This document shows, piece by piece, positions 10,261 to 20,260 of a stretch of 64,000 nucleotides of DNA. This DNA comes from Neodontobutis hainanensis (taxonomy: Eukaryota; Chordata; Actinopteri; Gobiiformes; Odontobutidae). The notes under the pieces are model-generated. The model worked only from the letters and a program-made list of their open reading frames with translations, was not told the origin of the DNA and ran no database searches. The translations under genes and the position numbers were made by a program. The DNA lies in NCBI GenBank assembly GCA_024349245.1, contig JALDNG010000080.1:62001-126000 (forward strand). Reading direction: 5' to 3'. Position 1 is the stretch's first letter; the number at the start of each line of letters is the position of its first letter.

Positions 10261-11969
10261 TATATGTATACAAAACTGCAAAATTGATTTAAGTCAAATG
10301 AAGTCTGGAGCCATTAGTCTGCCTGAGTTATTGCCTTCATGGAGTCAACTCTTTTTGTACAATGATGTCAGACACTGGCAGAACTAGCTCCTTCTACCAG
10401 CAGAGCCACGGCTGGTATGAAAAATAATAAAAAAAAACATAAACAAAGACTATGATTACCCATATGCTGACATTTACCAGCAATCTGAGGTGTTTATATT
10501 GATCTGACCCGCTTTTATGTTTCATCGCTTGAGTGTTTTTCAGCTTGAAGTTGAACAAAACATGGTCATTGCAGTTTTTTTGCTGACAGTGATGGCGCTG
10601 TAGATCCATCTACCAAATCTGCAGAGAAAATAACCGATGATTCACTTTTTTTTAATAAGACACATGGGTTTTAAAGTGGCCAGGGAAAAGAAAAAAAAAG
10701 AATTGAAATAGCATTTAAAGGGCATGCAGTGATGGAAGATGAAGAGCACTAACACAGCCATTTCATGTCGTCCACTCAACGCTTAAAAGGTAGGCCAACT
10801 TTATAATTATTCCCTGAATGCAATATGGCAGAAACGCAAATCTATCTTGTGCTTTTGTGCAGGAGGAATAGAACGAAGAGAACAAATAAAAGGGGGGCTA
10901 CAAAAGCAGATGTGAAAGAGGAGAGCAGCCGAGGACAAGTGGCAGTGCTGAGAAGCACGGCCGCTGGAGAAGGAGCACAACAAGGAGATGAAAGAGCAGC
11001 AGAAAATTGAAAAAAAAAAAGAAAAAGAGACAAGAGGTGAGCTGCAGACAAGAGAGCCATGAGTGGATGGAGATGGAAGGATGGAAATCAAACAGCAAAC
11101 AAAAAGAGAAGAGAAAACAGGACCAGGGAGCTTTCACTCAGCCCTAATCTCCCGGGTGTGGATATGAGAGCACTATTTGGCAGTGGTTATCATGGCCGCC
11201 GTCATCATAATCAGGGTAATTCTGAGGTGGAGAGGTGGACACGGAGCGGGGAATGATGGAGGGAAATGTCAGAGAAGAGGGCATTAGTGAGGGTTACCAT
11301 GGTGAGGAGCACTGCAAGAGCTGGAGACAGACAAAAAAAAGACAGAAATTAGACTTAATTTAATCTGAGTCACAATTAGAATGGTTTACAAAGCCTGATG
11401 CTGCGCTGATAATCATAGTTCTCCAGGGAATAATTGAAAAATAGCACAGTGCAAATGAAGCAAAAGGAGAACTGTCAAACAAACGCCTTGATTTTCATTA
11501 GTCCTATTTAATACAGACTGAAAGCAGGAAAAGGTGAGTTTAAGTAATGATTAGAAAATAAATAAATGGAGTGTTGAAGTAATACAGTCCCATGTCAGAA
11601 CTATAGTAATACACACCAGCACATTTCACATAATGTACATGTCTTGTTTTAGTTGCTGTTACGACAGAACGATAAGATGTTGGAAATGGAAGCAGGGTTT
11701 TTAGTGCTTTAAATCTCGGGATAATTAGCCTTGACTTTAATCCAGAATGTATGGAGAATGTTGTAAATTATTAATTTCCTCTGACCTTCATGATTAACTT
11801 GTTTTCTTTAAAATATTCCAAAGGCTTCTCTTATAATGCAGTGTGCTTGTTTTCCATGTGGTAAAGCTCTTCACAGATTACACAGTGCAAGTTTGTCTCA
11901 CTTTTGTTGCACAATTGTTGCAATTTACTCATAATTTAAATAGGACTTATGGTATTTTCTTTTAAATTC
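10261..11969. other. Unassigned interval
   Basis: No gene or repeat family is recognised over about 1.7 kb. A purine-rich stretch (about 10840-11130, many 'gaga/aaag' words) creates long open frames in several phases by composition alone. Confidence 0.4.
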
Positions 11970-12292
11970 AGCAAAAGCATCTGGACTCAGTTTTCAAGGT
12001 AAAGAGGTTTCGTCTCTAATTCCAGAAGACTTTATCAATTCTGGTAAGAGAGCTGAGCTATATCTCTAGAGGGAGGAGTTTGACCTGAAACTAACTCTGA
12101 TTGGACCAGGGTGTTCTGGTCTCATAGTTGTTAGCTATGAAAGGACAGTGTGACTCCTGATGTGAGAGTCGTTAAGGCTCAGGAGAGTCATTAGTCATTA
12201 GTGGTAAGTAAATCAAAGACACGGAACAGTGAATGGAACAGTGACACTAATTACTCTCCTGAGCCTTTAACTTTTCTTACATCAGGAGTCAC
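11970..12292 (+). mobile_element. Penelope-like terminal repeat with inverted end
   Basis: The block 'gcaaaagcatctggactcag', 'agactttatcaattctggtaagagagctgagc', 'gggaggagtttgacctgaaact' and 'gaaaggacagtgtgactcctgatg' recurs at 33721-33912, 45655-45880 and, reversed, 29150-29290. At 33721 and 45655 it adjoins Penelope-like coding remnants. Here 12152-12204 is followed by an inverted match at 12240-12291 ('actctcctgagcc', 'acatcaggagtcac'), giving a hairpin. Penelope elements are known to carry such inverted terminal repeats. Confidence 0.7.
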
Positions 12293-12955
12293 TCTGGTTG
12301 TGTCTGAATCAACAAACTATATAGTGCACTATATACTGTATAGTGACCATTTTACAGTGGTGTCTGAATGTCTAGTGACTGAAATGTAGTGCACTCAGAG
12401 TTTCCCACAATGCATTAGTAAAAGTAGTGGCAGCGATGGTTGCATGACGATCAAAATGCAAATTGTCGGAGGAAGGCAGCGCGACCATGACATGTCTTTA
12501 ACATGAACACAACAGGTTTGAATGAAACGAGTCAGACACAAGTTTGACTTTCTGTGGAAAAGTAACTTGTTGTAAAATGTTATTAATAAACCATTACGAT
12601 GTAAAATCACTAACATTAACTTACTTTAAATCATACAAACTGAAATATGAGAGATTCCCTCTTGAGGCATAAAAGAGCTGCAATAACCCAGTCAGTTTTA
12701 GTCATTAATAGAACAAGAGTTGTTGAATAAAACACATACGGTTATTTATATTAATAGTCATATTTTTTAGAGAAGTCTGTTATCAGCAAAGTTTTTTAAC
12801 ATGTACGCCAGAGTCAAGTAACTAATTCATTTCGTCTACTATATATTCTTCTATATCATGCTGCACTTTTATATCATGTCTAGTGATTGAGGGTTTAGGG
12901 ACAAGGGAGTGTGTAAAGGTGTTTAACCTCAAACAGGTTCATTAAAAATCCACCG
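12293..12955. other. Mostly unassigned; possible MITE around 12300-12420
   Basis: 12315-12350 holds 'actatatagtgcactatata' and 12385-12412 holds 'gtagtgcactcagagtttcccacaatgcatt'. These words are common to a fish MITE family, recognised from memory. A related 'ctagtgattgagggtttagg' lies at 12880. The ends are not defined. Confidence 0.35.
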
Positions 12956-13175
12956 CCACCCAACCTACTGAGCTAACACAATGGTAGTAAGTTTCAAGTT
13001 CATTTATATAGCACTTTAAAAACAAAACAAGTATGGCCCCAAAGTGTTTCACAAAATGAAATACATTTCCCTGACACCATTTTAAATACAGTGCTCTCTA
13101 ACTCCAGCTCTGAACCTGCTGCTGCTTTTTACCTGCTCCACCAGAGTTTGAACCTGTGAACGCTACACACATATG
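12956..13175 (+). repeat. Dispersed repeat shared with 55945-56055, interrupted by a second repeat
   Basis: 'caacctactgagctaa' at 12960 and 'tccagctctgaacctgctg...tttttacctgctccacca' at 13105-13150 match the uninterrupted order at 55955-56035. Between them, 12990-13080 holds 'tttatatagcactttaaaaac...ccaaagtgtttcac', which resembles another common fish repeat. This suggests a later insertion. The family name is unknown to me. Confidence 0.5.
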
Positions 13176-14255
13176 GAACAAAGCTTCAAACTGCCCCACT
13201 ATGGGATACAGTCAGACTGTTTATTAAATATAAACTGTCTGAGAAAAAAAAAGGATGAAATGATTATGAGAAGGTCACCGGGTGAAATGAGCCAATCCAG
13301 ATCTAATGTATCAAGTAAGTGGAAAAAAAATAAGAGAAATGGTTCTATTAAAAGGAGGTGCATAAGTCTATGTCAAAGAAAGAAAAAAAAGTGAAAGGAT
13401 GAGCCAATTGTAGAGAACAAAAAGAGGGAGATGAATACACGCGGAGAGAAAGAAGGAGGAGTGAATGTTGGAAAATGCAGGTGGAAGATTCATGAAGAGC
13501 ACTTAGACAGAAATATACACGACAGGAAATGAGACGGATGAGAGGAGGGAAAATGGCTGCCGGGTCGGAGTGTTTTGGTGAAATGGTGATGGATGAGATG
13601 TGTTGGTGATGTGGTGGTAGTGGTACAGTCAGGACGCCGCGCTCTCACAGCCTTCATCAGTGAAGCTGTCGCCCGTTGACGTGACTCAGCCTAATTGTCT
13701 CTTTAAGTCTAATTGTGCGAAGATGAAGGCTATTCAGAGCTGTCGTGTAAGGGGACGCTCTTGATCACTCACACACCTGGACTTGTTCACCTTTCATGGA
13801 CGGTGTTGGGCTGTGAACAGAGATATCAGATCAGAGATATATTTAACCGGCAGCTGAGAATGGGAGGCAGTCTGTACGTTTGTGTGTCTCTAGACATTTC
13901 TCTGTAACGTGTTATCAAGCGCACCAGAGCAGAGGCTGCAGAGAAACTGAAGGAGGGAATAATACAGGAGGTTAGAGGCTGGATAGAACACACTGTTCCT
14001 CATTTCTGATGAACCTCTCCTCCTTCACATCATCAGAGCGGTGTCTGTGGGCTTCACATGCGATTTGTAAATAACAAATAAAAACTGGTAGCAAGATTAG
14101 CTCCAGTTTGTCTTTTAGTATTGAACAAATCTTTAGAACGCGGCTCTCAAGCCAGTTAAGCTTTTTCAAAACAAAATTCAATGTTGATGCAGTTTTACTC
14201 ATGTTAATGCTATTGAGAGTTTAATTTAGTCTTTAGGTTTTGTTGCCATAGATCA
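13176..14255. other. Unassigned interval
   Basis: Purine-rich, with short open frames in several phases. No recognisable gene, repeat or RNA. Confidence 0.4.
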
Positions 14256-14260
14256 CTCAC

Positions 14261-14731
14261 TGTCACGTTGGATCAGGACTCTGCACAGTTGGCCGCGGCC
14301 TCCGTACCCGGCTCCCCCGCCCCTACTGATTCGCAGAGAGAAAGCAGGTGTGCGGGAGCACCGGCGGAGCAAGCCCAGCTGATCCGAGTGGATAATCAAG
14401 AGAGAATAAGAAGCACCGCAGCCTGCTCCTCGACGCCAGATCGTAACACTTACTACCGTTAATAATACGTCTCGCGTTCGAAAGTCTTGTTCTATGTATA
14501 TACTTACCTGCTTTTTTCTGTCCACCTCAGATTCTTCCTGTCCTGCTGCCAGTCCAGTTCCCGCTCCATCTCGGTCATCTCAGAACCCAGCTACTCCTTC
14601 AGTCAGTCCCGCTCCAGCTCTACCCGGTCCAGATCCTGCTACACCGCGCTATCCCCGAAGAGCCCGCCATTCTTAAGTTGCTTTGTTCAATAAATCTGTT
14701 TTTTGTTTGGGTTACCTGCCAGAACATAACA
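14261..14731 (+). mobile_element. Ty3/gypsy-type solo LTR with 5-bp target duplication
   Basis: A 471-bp block begins 'tgtcacg' and ends 'cataaca', i.e. TG...CA, as fish gypsy LTRs do. It is flanked on both sides by 'ctcac' (14256-14260 and 14732-14736), a perfect 5-bp duplication. It is GC-richer than its surroundings and contains the polyadenylation signal 'aataaa' near 14689. The stretch 14530-14676 has open frames rich in Pro, Ser and Ala, but these lie inside the LTR and are probably not coding. No internal gag-pol lies next to it, so an LTR-LTR recombination event has removed the body. Confidence 0.85.
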
Positions 14732-14736
14732 CTCAC

Positions 14737-15150
14737 TGCAGTGATCTGTGTTTGAAATAAAACCAGTTAAATATCTTCTGCTGAGATTTCACTTTTTATA
14801 GCTGCAACATAAAGTAAAGTATTAGTTTCTGAAGGGGTATGACCTGATTGAATGGTGTTCTCAGGCAGGTCTTTAAAGAAATAATACGATTGCTAAAGGT
14901 TAAATGATAAAGTAGTCTCCTCAAGCATTTAAATATGGGCTTTAATCCTCTTTAGTACTTCTAAAAGTGTTTTACATTTGGTCTGCACAGCTGCAGACCC
15001 TTTACTGATAACTAACTTTGAGACTATGTGTGAGATCTGTTGAAGGCCTAGTGTTTCTGGGTGGGCAGTTATTTCCGGTGCCTTGCTGGTTTTGTGGACT
15101 GGACTCTTCCACACTGTCCTCGAGTCAAATGGGCTGAATCTATGCAACTA
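14737..15150. other. Unassigned interval
   Basis: Nothing recognisable is seen between the solo LTR and the minisatellite. Confidence 0.4.
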
Positions 15151-15374
15151 CTGCTGCTGCTGCACAGAGGTGACCATAACATGAACTGTTCTCCTGCTGC
15201 ACAGAGGTGACCATAACATGATCTGTTCTGCTGCTGTTGCTTCTGCACAGAGGTGACCATAACATGAACTGTTCTGCTGCTGTTGCTTCTGCACAGAGGT
15301 GACCATAACATGAACTGTTCTGCTGCTGCACAGAGGTGACCGTAACATGAACTGTTCTGCTGCTGCACAGAAGG
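15151..15374. repeat. Minisatellite, variable units of about 37-54 bp
   Basis: Six units share 'ctgcacagaggtgaccataacatgaactgttctg'-type sequence (given here in parts: 'gcacagaggtgacc', 'ataacatgaactgttctg'). They differ by an optional 'ctgttgcttctg' insert. The repeat keeps long frames open on the minus strand, with units such as SSCYGHLCA, but no start, domain or flanking gene supports coding. Confidence 0.9.
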
Positions 15375-16942
15375 GTGCTGCTCATCTGGGACACAGCACT
15401 GACACAGTCTCTCAATCCCACTAGTAGACGCTGATGTTTACTTTAAACAGTTTTGTTTTTGTTAAAAAAATAAATAAAAAATTTAAATACATTTTTATTT
15501 TCTATCTATTCTAAGATAGAAAAATCTAAAATACACTGTACATAATTGGATTAACGTGAGACATCTGCAGCAAAGACACCATTCTATTCCATTGAATGTC
15601 TAACAATAAGGCCTGAACAAATAAGTGCTTTAAGTAAAACAATATATTTTAAAGCAACTGTTGCTCAGCTCAGCCCATTCATCTAAAGCATACGTGTTTT
15701 TGTTAGTGCTCAATTGTCCAAATACAATAAGGAAAGCCTACAACTTAAATGTATACGCTACAATTGTTGTGGAATTTTACATCCAATACCAGCCTGACTG
15801 AGATCACAGAGCTAACACAGGAACTGAATTGACTCTTAGTTCTCCTATTGCTGCTGCTCAAGGACACTATATGTTCAGAACAATCCTTTCTGTAAAAGGA
15901 ACTGGGTTTGTTTACAAAAAGTAGGCCACGCTGTGTCTCTGAAGTACATCATTTGCTTCAATTCCATTTTCAATTAGCATGCTTATACTAGCACACACAA
16001 ACATTTGTGTCTGTAAATGGCCTTTTAAAAGAAAATACTATCTTTTACCAATTAAAAGTTGTATAAGAGGAGAAATAAAGGAATGCAGAGGAAATCCTTT
16101 TAAAGTCACCTCCAGTGTTTGACTTGTGTCTGTTTCCTGTTTGGTGCAGGTCTGAAGTCTTGAGCTTGTGATCTGAAACAGGTGCAAGAACAACAAGATG
16201 TCTTGTGTGAGTAAAACATAATTAGATTGTGTTCATTTTACTCTGGTGACTCTTTTAGTGTGCCTGAACAAGATGCTGTTGGTAATTAAGAGACAACCAA
16301 CTACATGGGCTAGTGTACTGACATGAGTTTTCCAAATGTTAAGGTGACTAAGTATTAAGCAGTTATTTAAAGGCTACTTGTTAAACATCACTGAACTCTT
16401 GTTAATGCTGTACAAATGAGAAAGAAGTTGTTAATGCACATTTGGTGATATCCAACAAACATGAATGAATATGTTAACTTTGGCTCATGGGAAACCGTTT
16501 TGTGAGCTGTTGGTGAGTGGATAGAAGAGTAGGAGAGAAGAGGTTTACTATACTCATATTAAATCAATAAAAACATTTACATTTATACCTGGACATTGTT
16601 TGTAACTTGTGATGTGTATTAAATATGTCATATTGTCCTATGCTAATGTGTTACTCCTTTAACATTATGTACACCCCATGTCTAAAAAACCTCTTAACAG
16701 GTCTTGTTTTGTTTTACTTTATGCAACTGTTATCAAAAAAGTGCTTAAATGTGGTCAAATGTCAATGGTTTGGAAATGGTTATAAACATATTCATAATAA
16801 CTTGTAAAGTAAATATAAACATAATCTTCTATAAAAAACTACACTACTGCAAAAATAAAAAATAAATGCACCTTGTTACCTAAACTTTATTAAGGAACGG
16901 GAGCGCTCGTTGGTGAAGCGTGATAGAGTGGTTGCAGAAGCT
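15375..16942. other. Unassigned interval
   Basis: About 1.6 kb of AT-rich sequence in which I find no gene, repeat family or RNA gene. Confidence 0.4.
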
Positions 16943-17222
16943 GTGAGGTGGGGCCTGACAGGTGAGGTGGGTTCTGACAGGTGAGGTGGGTTCTGACAGG
17001 TGAGGTGGGTTCTGACAGGTGAGGTGGGGCCTGACAGGTGAGGTGGGTTCTGACAGGTGAGGTGGGTTCTGACAGGTGAGGTGGGGCCTGACAGGTGAGG
17101 TGGGGCCTGACAGGTGAGGTGGGGCCTGACAGGTGAGGTGGGTTCTGACAGGTGAGGTGGGTCCTGACAGGTGAGGTGGGTTCTGACAGGTGAGGTGGGT
17201 TCTGACAGGTGAGGTGAGTTCT
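16943..17222. repeat. Minisatellite of 19-bp units, about 15 copies
   Basis: Tandem units of 'gtgaggtgggttctgacag' alternate with 'gtgaggtggggcctgacag'. The two variants differ at two positions and are interspersed irregularly, with one 'gtcctg' unit. The last unit decays to 'gtgaggtgagttctg'. Confidence 0.97.
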
Positions 17223-17533
17223 GCCTTTAGATCATTTTATTTTTATTATTTGTAAAAAATTCAAATTAGCGACCTCACAGACCCATTAATGCTGCAAATG
17301 ATCTATTAAGTAAAATAGAACAGCAACCAATAGTGTTGGAAATTGTTTTCTTAGCGAGCTGGTCTAGTTAATTAACTTAAAGGTGAATTATGGAAGTTTC
17401 AATGTTCAAATAACAGTTTTTATAACCCAGTCTGAATTTGCCATGGTGGCAATTAATTGGTAAAACTTACAAAAACAAAGGTTTATATTTGGGTTTTTAA
17501 ATTGTTATTGAATTATTATCAATGCAATGTGTT
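17223..17533. other. Unassigned interval
   Basis: AT-rich sequence with no recognised feature. Confidence 0.4.
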
Positions 17534-17742
17534 GGGCGGCAGTAGCTCAGTGGTAGAGCAGCTGTCCTTCGCGGGTGGCGGTTCGATCCCCTCTTGAAAC
17601 ATCCCAAAAGATCATAACATCCCGCTCTTCCCCACATACTGTCGTTGTGACCTTGGGCAAGTCATTTAACCCACCTTGCCTCCAGTGTAACACTGGTAAA
17701 GCGCTTTGAGTGCCTACTAGGTGAAAAGGCGCTATATAAAAA
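17534..17742 (+). mobile_element. tRNA-derived SINE, sense copy (tail type 'gcgctatataaa')
   Basis: It starts 'gggcggcagtagctcagtgg' (A-box region) and has 'ggcggttcgatcccc' (B box) at 17577-17591. It continues with 'ttgtgaccttgggcaagtca', 'cccaccttgcctccagtg' and 'taaagcgctttgagtgcc', and ends 'gcgctatataaa' plus an A-rich tail. It carries a small internal insert after the B box. It is the cleanest sense copy of this SINE family in the window. Confidence 0.88.
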
Positions 17743-19085
17743 AACCCCAAAAAAAACAAAACACTGGAGGCAAAAGCAAATCGGACCGATCCAGCTCACC
17801 TTGATAGGGAACTTGTCAGGTGTAGGGTAGAAAACGCCCTGAGCAGCACAAGGTTAAGGTGTGAGTGGGCACAATCTTCAATGCCCCTAAATAATAACCA
17901 GACAGGTCCACTAGAATCCGTTTTCCACAAAGACTCTCAATTCAATTGCTGCCACATTGCCCCTTTTTCCACAACAGACATTTAAACCATTGCCACTTAC
18001 CTGGATGCCACATGGACAGCCCCCTTTGCCCCAGGTCACACTGCAGTGACACAGACTCTCTGCTCAGTGAGAAAAAAACTGTTTCTTAATTAATAATTGA
18101 TTATCATTAATTCTAAGATGTTTGAAACCTTCCATTGTATACCATCAGTGCTGGAATGACTGAGATAATGGTTATAGCAGTGAACATGTGAACAATGGGG
18201 GCAGAGGTTTGGTGAGCAGTGTTTTTGCTAAGGAACATTCACTCATATTGGGTGATAGGTGACTGATAAAAACCTACCTTGGCGCTGGGTGGATCCCTGT
18301 GGACGGGATAAATTTGAGTTGATTGATGGTACAGGTCTTACTGTAATATTATTCTATTGTATTATGAAACTGATTAATATTGATTGAATGTAATGGTCAT
18401 AGAATGCTTCTCGTTATTATTCTTTCAGTAGTTATTTTAGAGTTAAACCTCTTGTTCAGGGTTTAATAATTATCCATTCTAGATATAATGTCCTTAACCT
18501 TAATTAAGATCTGTACATTAATCTGTGACAGTCTCAGATAAAACTGTGTGTTCTGGCCAGAGTGCCTCTTCACACCAAAGCTGTGATTACAGTTTCTACA
18601 TCCTTACCTCTGTCCCTGTTTAGCACAAACAAGTGCACAGTTAATAAACATCGCCTGCTCAATGACACAATGCGTAGCTACATAGGCTGTACTTTTCCAG
18701 AAACATGAAAGACAGGTTATTCAATGCTCCACTGAGTTGAGTGTCCTGTCTCCGTGTCCCGTATTGTTGGTCAATAAACTCCTGCCTAAAACAAATATAA
18801 CATCTTTTCTCACGAGTGCAGCTCTGAGGGCAACTCAAACATTCTCTAACAGTGTGCAGAGGACCTCCTTCTGCACATCTCTGACCCTTGGTCAAGTGTC
18901 CCAACAATTTTATCTTTATTGAAGAGTTTTGGCTCCTAATGGGCTTTAAAGTCAACCTTCCAAAAAGTGAGTGTTATCCCATAATACACAAAAAAACATA
19001 TATTTCTTTTAAATTCTGTCCAGGGTTCAAATATTGCTTATTCAAATAAAGATTTGCAAAAGGTTCCCTCCCTTGATCTCTAATA
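17743..19085. other. Unassigned interval, possible LTR-like patch
   Basis: No gene is recognised. 18640-18800 contains two 'aataaa'-type signals ('gttaataaacatcg', 'gtcaataaactcctgcc') with intervening sequence reminiscent of a retroelement LTR. No TG...CA ends or target duplication could be fixed. Confidence 0.3.
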
Positions 19086-19089
19086 GCTC

Positions 19090-20260
19090 AAATTAATGCC
19101 ATTAAAATATTCTGCCTTGACTAGAATATTTTTTCTGTTTCAGTATATTCTTGCCAAAGAAATTTGTCAAAACACTAGACCAACCTATGACCTCCCTTTT
19201 GTGGGGAGGGAAAACCCCAGGGTGAGGAAATCAGGAGATTTACGTTTAGTGGTCTTGCTTTATCTCATTTTTTGTTTTACTTTTGGTCAGCTCCCATTCA
19301 CAAATTCACTGACTGGCTTCAGTCACAGGAAGGGTGCAGGCTGTACTTCCTCTTCCTTAAATGCTATAGTGACGTCTTTCTTCCCAATAAATCCATCCGG
19401 TTTTATAAAGAATCTGTCAGTATTAAAATATGGTTGCAATTCAGGAGTAATTTTAAGTTTATCTCAGCCTCAACAATAATGCTATAACAAAAGATCCCCT
19501 ATTTCCTCCAGGACTAACTGATGCTATCGATTCACAGTGGGATAGATGCAGCATTAAAAGCTCTAAGGGCCTGTATAAAAATAGTCTTTTCTCAAGTTTT
19601 TCCACTCTGTCTTTATAAATGAAGCTTCCAGCTACTCATTTATTTTGCTACTTCGGGTTCAGCGCTGTGCTTTATCTCTCTCCTCAACCATCCTTCTCTT
19701 CCAGGTATATAACTCTGGGAGGAGCTGCTGTCTTTTAAACACACCACTCAAATCTAATATCTCAATAATATACAAACAGTTGATGGAGTTGGATGTATAT
19801 TCAGCAGCTAAAATTTAGAGGTCTTGGGAGCAGGAACTAGGCATAACTCTTTCAGATCAGCAGTGTCCTGCATACGCTCCTGCACACCTTGTGCAACTAA
19901 TTCAGTTTAAGTTATTATATAGGGTTCATTATTCAAAGTCTCACCTATTTAAAATTGACCCACAGGTAACAGGTCAATGTGAGCGGGGTCTAGATACCCC
20001 ATGCAACCTAAAGTCAATGTTTTTCTCGAGCCCTAGACTTCACGACTTCTGGAGCAATTCTGCAATTATTTCCAAAGTTCTGAGAATTCAGGTTCAAATG
20101 GACCCCTTTAGAGTTGTATTTGGACTCCCAGTTGTCTTTGTGTTGACCGACTCTGCTCAGTCTCATATACAGTATTGGTGTTTACTACACACGTGGTAGC
20201 ATTTTACTTTTACTCTTCACTTACTCACTTTTTGTGTGCTTCCAGAATGTAACGTCATTG
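19090..20260 (+). pseudogene. L1 LINE, ORF2 C-terminal remnant
   Basis: Plus-strand pieces of the C-terminal part of a teleost L1 ORF2 protein. They include PRVRKS (19220), MFYFWSAPIHKFTDWL (19272), IKIWLQFRSNFKF (19424), IHSGIDAALKAL-like sequence (19530), then HLVQLIQFKLLYRVHYSK (19885-19945) and PRLHDFWSN (20029). The order agrees with L1 ORF2 downstream of the RT: W.AN.. block, 'W..FR' block, 'QFK..HR..Y.K' and the late cysteine region (QCERGLDTPCNL). The RT and endonuclease are absent. Stops and frameshifts are frequent, for example near 19487 and 19810. It is dead and 5'-truncated. Confidence 0.8.

Noticed and set aside
10807..11137. Serine/phenylalanine-rich overlapping minus-strand frames
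   Set aside because: They result from a purine-rich stretch lacking stops in several phases. No motif is present.
14494..14693. Ser/Pro-rich open frames that look like a small proline-rich protein
   Set aside because: They lie entirely inside the solo LTR, in more than one phase, and end at the LTR polyadenylation region.
15069..15421. Overlapping minus-strand frames with repeated SSCYGHLCA
   Set aside because: They are translations of the minisatellite in three phases, without any flanking coding evidence.
16943..17222. Regular short repeats that could suggest a CRISPR-like array
   Set aside because: The units are contiguous with no unique spacers and the genome is clearly animal; it is a minisatellite.
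17534..17600. tRNA gene-like sequence with A and B boxes (also at 1308, 36115, 37733, 46452)
   Set aside because: These are heads of SINEs followed by a common body and tail. They do not fold as complete tRNAs with acceptor stems.
18640..18800. Retroelement LTR
   Set aside because: Polyadenylation-like words occur, but no TG...CA boundaries, duplication or neighbouring coding sequence could be found.
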